From an uncultured Clostridia bacterium (GTDB lineage: Bacteria; Bacillota; DTU014), in NCBI GenBank assembly GCA_900016865.1, contig FIZI01000006.1, forward strand, positions 212,427 through 276,426: a stretch of 64,000 bases of DNA, in the 5' to 3' direction. Shown here piece after piece: positions 37,789 to 45,926 of this stretch. The notes under the pieces are model-generated. The model did no database searches. It saw only the letters and a program-made list of their open reading frames with translations, and was not told the DNA's origin. The translations under genes were made by a program, and so were the position numbers. The first letter of the stretch is position 1. Each line of letters starts with the position of its first letter.

Positions 37789-39474
37789 TTGGGCGCATGC
37801 AACAGGAACCGCAGCAGTGTGATTCTCTTAGTCATCGCTCTCGTCGTTGTCATTGGCGTAATCAGAGCCCAAGCAGACTCGGGCGCCCCTGATGGAGCCT
37901 CAGTGCGGCATCGAGTAGTCAGCATTGAGATCAGAGGGAACGACGTAGTGTCGGATGCAGAGATACTGGAAGCTATGAAGGTCGAGGTAGGGGACTATCT
38001 GAGCGAAAACGAGGCGAAGAAGCGTGTGTCGGCCGCCCTCGAGATAGGCAAGCTCAGCAACGCGGTTTCAAAGCTGGAACCGACTGCAGGAGGACGCAAG
38101 CTGGTTGTTGCTGTTGAGGAATATCCCAGAGTTGAGGGGTATCGGTTCAGCGGCAACACAGTCTTCTCCAGTGAGGAACTACAGGAGATCGTATCTCTAG
38201 GAGCGCAAGAAGTGCTGGATACGAACGTCTTGAACAAGGACCTTGCAGCAATATTAGAGGAGTATGAGAAAAGAGGCTACGCTGTCGGACTGTCTGGCGT
38301 GTCTCTCTCGTCTGATGGCTTCGTCCTCGTCAAGCTCCTGGAACACAGGATAGGGGATATCATCATCGAGGGCAACGAGAAGACAAAGACAGACATCATT
38401 GAGCGGGAGATCAGCCTTAAGCCGGGAGACTTGGTGAACATCAATCTCGTCAGAGACAGTGCATCCAGGCTGATTGGCCTAGGGATTTTTGCAGAGGTGG
38501 TCCCTACGCTCGAGCCGACATCAGAGGAAGGAGTCGTTGACCTCAGGTTTCAGGTCACTGAAGCGAAAACCGGCCACTTCGCTGCTGGCATAGGTTACAA
38601 CACCGCCGACGGGCTCCTCGGGTACCTTCAGGTTGGCGACAACAACTTGTTTGGAATGAACTACAAGCTATCGCTTTCAGTAGAGGTTGGCAAAGAGGCT
38701 GAAAACTACTCATTGGCTTTTGCCAACCCTTGGATTGACAGCAAGCGGACATCTCTGGAGACAGCCATATACAGTCGTTCGGGACAGCGTCATGGGTACA
38801 GCCAGCTCCGACGAGGCGGCAACCTGGCGATTGGCAGGCCGCTCACCGCCCAGACCAGGGCTGACCTCACACTTAGACTTGAGGAGGTCCGCAATTCTTG
38901 GGTTGGCGAGCAACCGACTGGCGTGACTGCAGGAGGGGCTCTGAGATCAGTTGGATTTCGAGTAATGAACGATACGAGGGACAACACCGTCAAAGCGACG
39001 AAAGGCGGAGTTGTTAAGGGTTCGGTTGAATTAGCTGGAGGAATGCTCGGGGGAGATTACTCGTTCAACAAGTACGAGCTTCAGGCAACAAGGTTTCTTG
39101 GCCTAAAGCCAAACCATACCGTAGGTCTGCGATTGGGATACGGCACTAGTACCGGAGAACTCCCGCCCCACGAGCGGTACGAGATAGGCGGCTCCGAGAC
39201 TGTCAGGGGATACAACTACAGGGAGTTTGTCGGCGACAATATGATCTACGCGAACGCCGAATACAGATACGACATCAACGACACGCTCCAGGCTGTGGCG
39301 TTCGTTGATGTAGGAGACGCATGGACGGACGGCGGCCTTATCAAGTTGTCAGATCTCAAGACAGGATTTGGAGCCGGAGTGCGGATCATGACACCAATCG
39401 GCGTCATCCGGTTGGACTACGGCATGGGGCGTGAAGGCGGCAATACCTACTTCAGCCTTGGACAGACATTCTGA
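37789..39474 (+). CDS. bamA: BamA/TamA-family outer-membrane assembly protein (Omp85)
   Basis: Omp85 beta barrel that inserts proteins into the outer membrane. The 561-residue protein has a signal peptide (~12-30), three POTRA-like repeats (VVSIEIRGNDVVSDAEILEAM, VEGYRFSGNTVFSSEELQEIV, IGDIIIEGNEKTKTDIIEREI) and a 16-strand-type barrel with the GSETVRGYNY motif (the VRGF/Y lid-lock) and terminal phenylalanine GQTF. Three POTRAs is fewer than the five of E. coli BamA, and is common in other phyla. The start is TTG 37789 with GGGAGGGG 7 bases upstream. It precedes skp and lpxD, the same order (bamA-skp-lpxD) as in proteobacteria. Confidence 0.95.
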   Translation: MGACNRNRSSVILLVIALVVVIGVIRAQADSGAPDGASVRHRVVSIEIRGNDVVSDAEILEAMKVEVGDYLSENEAKKRVSAALEIGKLSNAVSKLEPTAGGRKLVVAVEEYPRVEGYRFSGNTVFSSEELQEIVSLGAQEVLDTNVLNKDLAAILEEYEKRGYAVGLSGVSLSSDGFVLVKLLEHRIGDIIIEGNEKTKTDIIEREISLKPGDLVNINLVRDSASRLIGLGIFAEVVPTLEPTSEEGVVDLRFQVTEAKTGHFAAGIGYNTADGLLGYLQVGDNNLFGMNYKLSLSVEVGKEAENYSLAFANPWIDSKRTSLETAIYSRSGQRHGYSQLRRGGNLAIGRPLTAQTRADLTLRLEEVRNSWVGEQPTGVTAGGALRSVGFRVMNDTRDNTVKATKGGVVKGSVELAGGMLGGDYSFNKYELQATRFLGLKPNHTVGLRLGYGTSTGELPPHERYEIGGSETVRGYNYREFVGDNMIYANAEYRYDINDTLQAVAFVDVGDAWTDGGLIKLSDLKTGFGAGVRIMTPIGVIRLDYGMGREGGNTYFSLGQTF

Positions 39475-39508
39475 ATACACCCAGACTAGGAGAGGGAGTG
39501 TTAATCAT

Positions 39509-39982
39509 ATGGGAATATTGAAACAGAGGCCGATTCAGGCAGTCATAGCAGCAGTTGTCGGGCTGGTGGTTTTGACATCGCTCTTGACCGGAATTCTTGT
39601 GGCTAGGGCTTCGAAACCGAGCAAAGTCGGATATCTCAGGATCCAGGCGGTCTTGAACAACTGGCCGAGCTTCATTGATGCTAATGAGGAGTTCAACGAA
39701 TACGCCAAGCAGCTTCAGACCGACTACAAGGAACGCTTGGAGGAAGCGTCAGGAGACAAGGAAAAGGAGGCTCTCTTGAAGGAGATTCAGGACAAGATGC
39801 AAAAGACAAATGACGAAATGGTGGCCCCCTTTGACGCTATCCTCGAGAAGGCTATAGAAGAGGCCAAGGCACATTACGGCCTTGACGTCATACTGAGCCC
39901 GGACTATGTGATCACCGGAGGAGTGGATGTCACAGAGATGGTGACTTCCCTTGTGAACGAGTACTCCGAGGCAGCCAACTGA
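39509..39982 (+). CDS. skp: OmpH/Skp-like periplasmic chaperone
   Basis: Holds unfolded outer-membrane proteins in the periplasm for BamA. The 157-residue protein has an N-terminal signal or anchor (~10-34), then VGYLRIQAVLNNWPSF (the small beta body), a long charged helical hairpin (~55-120) and the closing LDVILSPDYVITGGVDVTEMV, all typical of OmpH/Skp. ATG 39509 follows GAGAGGGAG. It lies between bamA and lpxD. Confidence 0.9.
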   Translation: MGILKQRPIQAVIAAVVGLVVLTSLLTGILVARASKPSKVGYLRIQAVLNNWPSFIDANEEFNEYAKQLQTDYKERLEEASGDKEKEALLKEIQDKMQKTNDEMVAPFDAILEKAIEEAKAHYGLDVILSPDYVITGGVDVTEMVTSLVNEYSEAAN

Positions 39983-40097
39983 GAGATGGCTGTACGGTTT
40001 TGCGGAGAGGCTGGCCGCCAACAAGCGCCGGCCTCTCCAATCAGCCGTTGTGAACCTGAATACGAATCGGCCTCTAGTAGATAAAGGAGGTCTGCTC

Positions 40098-41129
40098 ATG
40101 CGATATGAGCTCGGTAGAATTGCTGAAATAGTGAAAGGAACAGTGACAGGCGACGAATCAACAGTGATTGACGGAGTGTCTGCTGTCGAGGAGTGCGGCC
40201 CCGGAGACATCACGTTGGCGTTGGACCAGCGGCGCTTGGAGACAGCCCACTCACGAAACCCGGCTGCCGTGATCGTCCCCGACAACCTGAGACAGCGGTT
40301 CAGGGAGTCGATGTCTTACATAGTATCCGACAATCCCAAGATGGCGTTCCTGCGGACGCTCGAGTTATTTGACCCGGGCCTGCACATGCCAAAGGATATA
40401 TCTCCTTCCGCTATTATCTGCGAAGACGTCAAGCTCGGAGAGGGTGTAAAGGTCGGAGCGGGTGCCTACATTGGGCCCGGCAGTGTGATAGGCTCAGGCA
40501 CTGTTGTGTTCAGCGGGGTTTACATAGGGGCACAGGTTGAAATCGGGAAAGACTGCGTTCTGTTCCCAAACTGTGTAGTAATGGACAGGTGTCAGATCGG
40601 CAATGGGGTGAGGCTGCACGCTGGTTGTGTGATAGGGGCCGACGGGTTTGGATATGTGTTCGATGGAGCCGAACACGTCAAGATGCCCCATATTGGCAGA
40701 GTGATAATAGAGGACGATGTTGAGGTCGGAGCGAATAGCTGCATAGACCGGGCGACTACTGCTGCGACTGTCGTTGCAAGAGGAACAAAGATCGACAATC
40801 TAGTTCAGGTTGCCCACAACGTGAAGATCGGCGAGTTGTGCATCCTTGTCGGCCAGTGCGGCGTTGCGGGCAGCAGTGAGCTCGGCGATTTGTGTGTTCT
40901 CGGAGGCCAGTCCGGAGTATCCGATCACACAACGGTTGGCAGTAGGACTACTCTCATGGCCAACTCTATAGCAGCAGGGAGGGTTGCTCCTGACAGCACT
41001 GTGTCCGGGGTGCCCGCGCGAGACCATCGGACCGAGTTGAGAAGCAAGGTAGCTGTGCTCAAACTGCCGGACCTAATCGAGCGCATCAAGCGCCTTGAGG
41101 ATCGTCTGGATCAAATGGGGATCTCATGA
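40098..41129 (+). CDS. lpxD: UDP-3-O-acylglucosamine N-acyltransferase LpxD
   Basis: Third step of lipid A synthesis: N-acylation of UDP-3-O-acyl-glucosamine from acyl-ACP. The 343-residue protein has an N-terminal uridine-binding domain followed by many left-handed hexapeptide repeats (e.g. IGPGSVIGSGTVVFSGVYIG). The catalytic histidine is H240 in VQVAHNVKIG. ATG 40098 follows AAAGGAGG. It overlaps the LptF/G-like gene by 4 bases (ATGA). Confidence 0.96.
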   Translation: MRYELGRIAEIVKGTVTGDESTVIDGVSAVEECGPGDITLALDQRRLETAHSRNPAAVIVPDNLRQRFRESMSYIVSDNPKMAFLRTLELFDPGLHMPKDISPSAIICEDVKLGEGVKVGAGAYIGPGSVIGSGTVVFSGVYIGAQVEIGKDCVLFPNCVVMDRCQIGNGVRLHAGCVIGADGFGYVFDGAEHVKMPHIGRVIIEDDVEVGANSCIDRATTAATVVARGTKIDNLVQVAHNVKIGELCILVGQCGVAGSSELGDLCVLGGQSGVSDHTTVGSRTTLMANSIAAGRVAPDSTVSGVPARDHRTELRSKVAVLKLPDLIERIKRLEDRLDQMGIS

Positions 41130-42250
41130 CCAACGCAGTTTGGTCTGGAGACCGTCGTGGAGGGGCCCACGTGGACTCTGTCGATCGCTATGTCCTCAAA
41201 GGACTCGCAGGACCATTTGCCGCGTGCATAGCAGGCTTTCTCGTCGTTGCCTTGAGCGGTGAGCTGTTCGGGCTGATGAGTCTGATAATCGAGAAGCGGG
41301 TTCCTGCCGGGCAGGTGTCAAGGCTTCTTGTGTATAAGCTGCCGGAGCTGATGGTCACTGCCATTCCCGTAGGCGTCTTGTTTGCCGTGCTTATGGAGTT
41401 GGGCAGAATGGCCAGGGACTCTGAGTTGACTGTTGTTCAAGTCTCAGGCAGGAGCTTGGCTCGTGTCTCAGCACCCTTGGTGATACTTGGCATAGCTGCT
41501 AGTATCATCACGTACGGCCTCAACGAGTATGTGGTGCCTGAGACGAACCACAAGTCTCAGCAGATAATTAGAGAATACATCCTCAAAGATGTCATGCCTC
41601 CTGCTGAGCAAGAGATATTCTTCAGAGGGACGGACGACCGGTACTTCTACCTCGGGTACGTGAACCGCAGCACTATGCGAGTGCAGGACATCCTGGTATT
41701 TGAGCTCGACGGGTCCAAGCCGAGCAAGGTGATCTATGCAAGCAGCGGCACCATGGGGCCGGTCGCCTGGGAATTGCAAGACGGCGTCATTCAGGAGATG
41801 GATTCGCAGGGCTTCACTGTTTCGCAGATTAGGTTTGACAGGATGTTGTACACAGTTGAAGACGAGACAGGCGTGTTCTTGGGAGAACAGCGTACTACGA
41901 CTGAAATGAGCCGAGCTGATATTCGTGAGATCGTCGAGGTGTACAGGGCTAGCGGCATCGACCTGCGGTCTTTTCGGGTTGACTACGAGTTTAAGCTGTC
42001 CTTGCCGTTTGCCGCGGCCGTTTTCGCAGTTGTGGGTGCCGGGTGCAGCCTGGGTGCGAGAAAACACGGACGTTTTTACTCTCTAACTGTCAGTGTTGCT
42101 CTTGCTTTCGCATATTACGTCATCTCGGCTGTGCTTAGGTCACTTGGCAACGAAGGGTTGCTGTCCCCCGCAGCAGCTGCGTGGGCAGCCAACGCGTTTT
42201 TTGGCGCCCTAGGGGTGGGGTTGATTGTGCGAGGAGACCGTTTAGTATGA
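41126..42250 (+). CDS. LptF/LptG-family LPS export permease (first copy)
   Basis: Inner-membrane subunit of the LptB2FG transporter that extracts LPS. The 374-residue protein has the YjgP/YjgQ layout: three N-terminal helices (DRYVLKGLAGPFAACIAGF, then YKLPELMVTAIPVGVLFAVLM with the family coupling pattern), a periplasmic beta-jellyroll (~150-260), and three C-terminal helices. It overlaps lpxD by ATGA and lptD by ATGA, so expression is tightly coupled. LptF versus LptG cannot be decided; a second copy lies at 58419. Confidence 0.9.
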   Translation: MTNAVWSGDRRGGAHVDSVDRYVLKGLAGPFAACIAGFLVVALSGELFGLMSLIIEKRVPAGQVSRLLVYKLPELMVTAIPVGVLFAVLMELGRMARDSELTVVQVSGRSLARVSAPLVILGIAASIITYGLNEYVVPETNHKSQQIIREYILKDVMPPAEQEIFFRGTDDRYFYLGYVNRSTMRVQDILVFELDGSKPSKVIYASSGTMGPVAWELQDGVIQEMDSQGFTVSQIRFDRMLYTVEDETGVFLGEQRTTTEMSRADIREIVEVYRASGIDLRSFRVDYEFKLSLPFAAAVFAVVGAGCSLGARKHGRFYSLTVSVALAFAYYVISAVLRSLGNEGLLSPAAAAWAANAFFGALGVGLIVRGDRLV

Positions 42251-44424
42251 CTGCAGGTAAGCTTGCGACTGCCTTGGCTAGGATACAGGCCGGCTTGCTG
42301 GCCTTGTTGTTGATAATCCTAATATCGCAGATAGTCGGTGCAGAATCCGTGACGATTGGGGGCAGCGAAGCCGTTGGTACTGTTGAGCGGCTCTTGATGA
42401 CCGGCGGAGTTGTAGTCACTCACGACGAGTGGACCCTCCAGGGAGATACTGCTGTCTACGACAAATCGGCGTCTACGTTTACCGTGAGTGGAAACGTTCA
42501 ACTGATGACGCCTGATGGGACGTTCTCCGGAAGCAAGGCGGCTTACAATTGGGCTGACGGCAGAGTGGTTTTCGACGATGGGGTGTTGGAGACTACTGTC
42601 GCCGGATCCAGTGAGCCTGTGCTCATAAGGGCTGCAATGATAACCATCGACGATACGTCCGCGCTGTTTGATGCCTCTATTGTCACTGCATGCGATCTAG
42701 AGGAACCGCACTGGTACTTGAAGTGCGGCTCGGCGGAGCTTCATCCATCCGACAAGCTCGTACTGCGCAGGGTTACTTTCTACGAGGCCGGAATGCCGCT
42801 GTTTTGGTGGCCATACTTGGTGCTTCCTTTAGGTGAAGGCAAGCTTCCGCAGCTCCCAGTGATAGGATACACCGCGGAGACCGGCCTATATGCCTCGGTC
42901 TCAACGAGGTACGGCGATGAGTCCTCCGGAGGCACTCTGCAGCTCGATGTGCAGCAGAAGGCTGGCATGGGCGCAGGCTTGAAGCACGACATGCGACTGT
43001 CGGAACAGTTGACTGCAACCGGGTCGGCATACTTATTCAGGTATTGGGTAGGGGAGTCATACTGGGCGGAGATCGCGGGCGGTTTGTCCGGCAGGATCGT
43101 CAACGGGATGGAAGTGTCGGCTAGCGTATCTTACAGGCCTTATCTAGAACGCGGCAGCCTAAGCAAGGACGAAGTGCGTGCAAAGGCCTCTATCAACTAC
43201 TCGCAGAGCAGGACTGAGCTGTCAGCTGCCTACGAGCTGATCGGGGCCACCTTGCCCTTGGGATTTGCTTCGCAGTCTCTTGGTGGATCCATTAAGCATT
43301 CACTGTCTGAGCGAGTGGAACTCGAGGCTCGTACCTCTATAGTTGACAAATCGGGGTATGGATCGGATTCCACAACAGTTGACGATATCGTCGTCAACTA
43401 CTCCGCAAAGCTCAAGTCCAATCTGGAAAGAGGTACGGTGGGCGTACTGCTTGAAGACTGGACTGATTACACGGCTTCCACCTATTCGATTGCTCGCAAA
43501 AAGCGGCTTGTCAAGGCGCCTGAGCTGTCACTTCAAGGGTTGGATGTTAGGGTCCCATGGACGTCGCAGCCGCTAAGACTTGACGTGTCGGTCGGCAACT
43601 ACAGCTACTGGCCAAGCGGTTCTGCAGACCCCAATACAGGGTCCAGAGTGCTGGTCAATGCACGCCAATCAGCTACACGTGTGGTCGAATCCGAGAGGTT
43701 TGCCCTCTCGTACTCGCTCGCTGCTGGGTACAGACGCTATGGATCCGGGGACCAACTGGCTTATGTTGCTCCGCAGGCAACCGCGGAGACGACCCACGAG
43801 CGGCTCAAGGCTACCTTGACTTATGGTTTGACTGAGGTATACGGGCACACACCGCTGGTCTTTGATGAGGTCAAACATGCCAGCAAGCTCACTCTGAACA
43901 CATCGTACGGGGTAGGGCATGTGACCGCGACTGTGCAGTCCTCGTACGACTTCAGCGCCCAGAAGTTCGACCCGGTTGCCTTTTGGTTGCGGTACAGCCC
44001 TGATCAAAAGCTGGCTCTAGACTTGTCATACAGCTATGACATAACCAATCGGAGACCGTATTCGATGGTTCTGCGCTATGATGACAGGCGAGACGAAAAC
44101 AAGACATTGCGCATGGGGGTCAATTATAGCCTCGAGTCAATGTCTGTAAAGAGAGCCGAAGCCGAGATCAGTTACAAACTGACAGATACGCTGAAGCTGG
44201 CAACAGCCGTTTCTTACGACGGTGAGAAGAACCAGTGGAATAGAGGGGACGTAGCGCTTATAGCAGATTTGCACTGTCGGGAGGTTGGCCTTCGTTACGA
44301 CATAGGCCAGGGCCGGGTGTGGCTCGAATACAGACTGTACGCGTTCCCGAGCGAGCCTGTGAAACTCGGGCTGGGTGACGAGGAAGGCGTTCTTCTCGAA
44401 AGCAGTCTGTTCACTGTGGAGTAA
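42247..44424 (+). CDS. lptD: LPS-assembly protein LptD
   Basis: Outer-membrane barrel through which LPS reaches the cell surface. The 725-residue protein has a signal peptide (~10-32), an LptA-like beta-jellyroll (residues ~35-140) and an LptD barrel. The segment TACDLEEPHWYLKCGSAEL followed by FYEAGMPLFWWPYLVLPLGE is the family signature. It is shorter than E. coli LptD (784), and only two cysteines sit in the conserved segment, so the disulfide pattern of E. coli is not expected. ATG 42247 overlaps the permease stop. LptE was not found nearby. Confidence 0.93.
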   Translation: MTAGKLATALARIQAGLLALLLIILISQIVGAESVTIGGSEAVGTVERLLMTGGVVVTHDEWTLQGDTAVYDKSASTFTVSGNVQLMTPDGTFSGSKAAYNWADGRVVFDDGVLETTVAGSSEPVLIRAAMITIDDTSALFDASIVTACDLEEPHWYLKCGSAELHPSDKLVLRRVTFYEAGMPLFWWPYLVLPLGEGKLPQLPVIGYTAETGLYASVSTRYGDESSGGTLQLDVQQKAGMGAGLKHDMRLSEQLTATGSAYLFRYWVGESYWAEIAGGLSGRIVNGMEVSASVSYRPYLERGSLSKDEVRAKASINYSQSRTELSAAYELIGATLPLGFASQSLGGSIKHSLSERVELEARTSIVDKSGYGSDSTTVDDIVVNYSAKLKSNLERGTVGVLLEDWTDYTASTYSIARKKRLVKAPELSLQGLDVRVPWTSQPLRLDVSVGNYSYWPSGSADPNTGSRVLVNARQSATRVVESERFALSYSLAAGYRRYGSGDQLAYVAPQATAETTHERLKATLTYGLTEVYGHTPLVFDEVKHASKLTLNTSYGVGHVTATVQSSYDFSAQKFDPVAFWLRYSPDQKLALDLSYSYDITNRRPYSMVLRYDDRRDENKTLRMGVNYSLESMSVKRAEAEISYKLTDTLKLATAVSYDGEKNQWNRGDVALIADLHCREVGLRYDIGQGRVWLEYRLYAFPSEPVKLGLGDEEGVLLESSLFTVE

Positions 44425-45083
44425 TGAGAGGACTGAGGCTGCAGTTTATGAGTTTCTTGTACAAGAAGCTGGTACCTCTAGTGATATCGTTCATACTCGT
44501 TGCAACTGTAGCTGTGTTCGTCTTGAGGACCGCAGACGACGTGATCGATGAGCCGAAAGAGGCTGACGTTCCTGAAGAGGACCTGCTTGCCCACTCTGTC
44601 GAAATATGGCACTTCGACCCCAGTGGCCGCAAACAGTGGGAGGTCGTTGCAGATTCGGTCGCTGTCGGTAAGGAGACTGTCTACAGAGGAATCAGCGAAG
44701 GCAGGATCTATACTGAAGACGGCACCCTGGTGTTTCAGGCTGACGAGGTGGTCGTTGACGAGTCCACTGGCGATCTGAGGATCTCCGGCAATGTCATCGT
44801 AGTGGATGATAATGGAGCCAAGCTGCAAACCGACGCAATCACATACGTTGCAGCGGACGGTATCATTTACTGTCCTGAACAAGTCTTTGTGGAGTCGGAT
44901 AGAGCGACTGTGTCCGCAGGTTGTATGGTGTGGGACACTGAAACAGGAGTGGTCGAGATGTCCGGCACGGTGGAGGTGGTGTTGGAGTCGGGAGGGACTG
45001 TTGAGGCAGAGAGTTTGGTTCACAACACCAAAGACGGTTCGAGCAGTATGAGCAATTTCAGATACATAGGCATAGATCGGTAG
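44424..45083 (+). CDS. lptC: LptC-like LPS export bridge protein
   Basis: Membrane-anchored periplasmic protein that receives LPS from LptFG and passes it to LptA. The 219-residue protein has one N-terminal helix (~15-35), then a beta-jellyroll with the LptC pattern (VEIWHFDPSGRKQWEVVADSV, TEDGTLVFQADEVVVDESTGDLRISGNV). It is longer than E. coli LptC by ~30 residues. ATG 44424 shares its A with the lptD stop. Its order after lptD and before lptA supports the call. Confidence 0.85.
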   Translation: MRGLRLQFMSFLYKKLVPLVISFILVATVAVFVLRTADDVIDEPKEADVPEEDLLAHSVEIWHFDPSGRKQWEVVADSVAVGKETVYRGISEGRIYTEDGTLVFQADEVVVDESTGDLRISGNVIVVDDNGAKLQTDAITYVAADGIIYCPEQVFVESDRATVSAGCMVWDTETGVVEMSGTVEVVLESGGTVEAESLVHNTKDGSSSMSNFRYIGIDR

Positions 45084-45094
45084 GGGGTAGTAAA

Positions 45095-45772
45095 TTGAGA
45101 TTTATGCGCTTTGACAGGCTCGCGTTGGTCGCGGCTGTGGCTGCGGTGACAGTCTTGTGCGTCTGTTGGCCTTGTCAGGCTCAAAGCCGTTGGACTGTCG
45201 ACGGTTCGTACGCAACTAGAACCGAGGGAGACAACTACGTCGTGATACACGATATGGTGCTTGTAAACGACGAGGAGGGCATTACAGTTACATGCGGGTT
45301 GGCGAACTACTACGAGAACGAACGCGTTTTCGAGTTCTTGTCGCGTGTCCGTGTGGTTCAGGGCGAGACAGAAATACAAGCTGACTCCGGTTCGTTCTAT
45401 CTGTCCGAAAACCGCGGGCACTTCGTCGGTGCAGTTTCGTTCGTTAAGGCTGCGACTGACGACGACCCAAACGACATCAACTTGACCTGCGAGGAGCTAA
45501 GCCTTAATACAGAGACCGAGTCATTTGTTGCAAAAGGGCAACCTGTCTTGCGACAGATAGACGAGAACGGCGAAGAGACTGTGGCTTCTGCTGACCTGAT
45601 CGAGTACGACGGCGCTGATGGCTTTGTAAGTCTGTCAGGCAACGCAGTGATGACTACCGCAGACAAGGGCATCTCTGCGAGCAGTATCAAGTTTGGCCTG
45701 CGCAACGATGTCTTGGAGCTCAAGGAGTTTACGATGAACATAGTCTTGGAGGGCCAAGAGGCGCAGGAGTAG
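45095..45772 (+). CDS. lptA: LptA-like (OstA) periplasmic LPS bridge protein
   Basis: Forms the periplasmic bridge between LptC and LptD. The 225-residue protein has a signal peptide (~8-30) and a single OstA-type beta-jellyroll of repeated strands (AGLANYYENERVFEFLSRVRV, ADSGSFYLSENRGHFVGAV, SADLIEYDGADGFVSLSGNAVM). The start is TTG 45095; an ATG at 45104 is possible. It ends the lptF/G-lptD-lptC-lptA run; ~150 bases separate it from the next gene. Confidence 0.85.
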   Translation: MRFMRFDRLALVAAVAAVTVLCVCWPCQAQSRWTVDGSYATRTEGDNYVVIHDMVLVNDEEGITVTCGLANYYENERVFEFLSRVRVVQGETEIQADSGSFYLSENRGHFVGAVSFVKAATDDDPNDINLTCEELSLNTETESFVAKGQPVLRQIDENGEETVASADLIEYDGADGFVSLSGNAVMTTADKGISASSIKFGLRNDVLELKEFTMNIVLEGQEAQE

Positions 45773-45926
45773 CCTGGACAGTTGCATTCTGTGTCAGCCC
45801 TTTGTGTCACTAAACACCAAGTCTTCTGATGGTTTCCCCCTCCTCTACGAATTGTATCCAGGGTTATAGCTGGGATTATGCTATGATTGCTCTGGAGTAT
45901 ACCAATTCGCTTGAGGAGGGGTATTC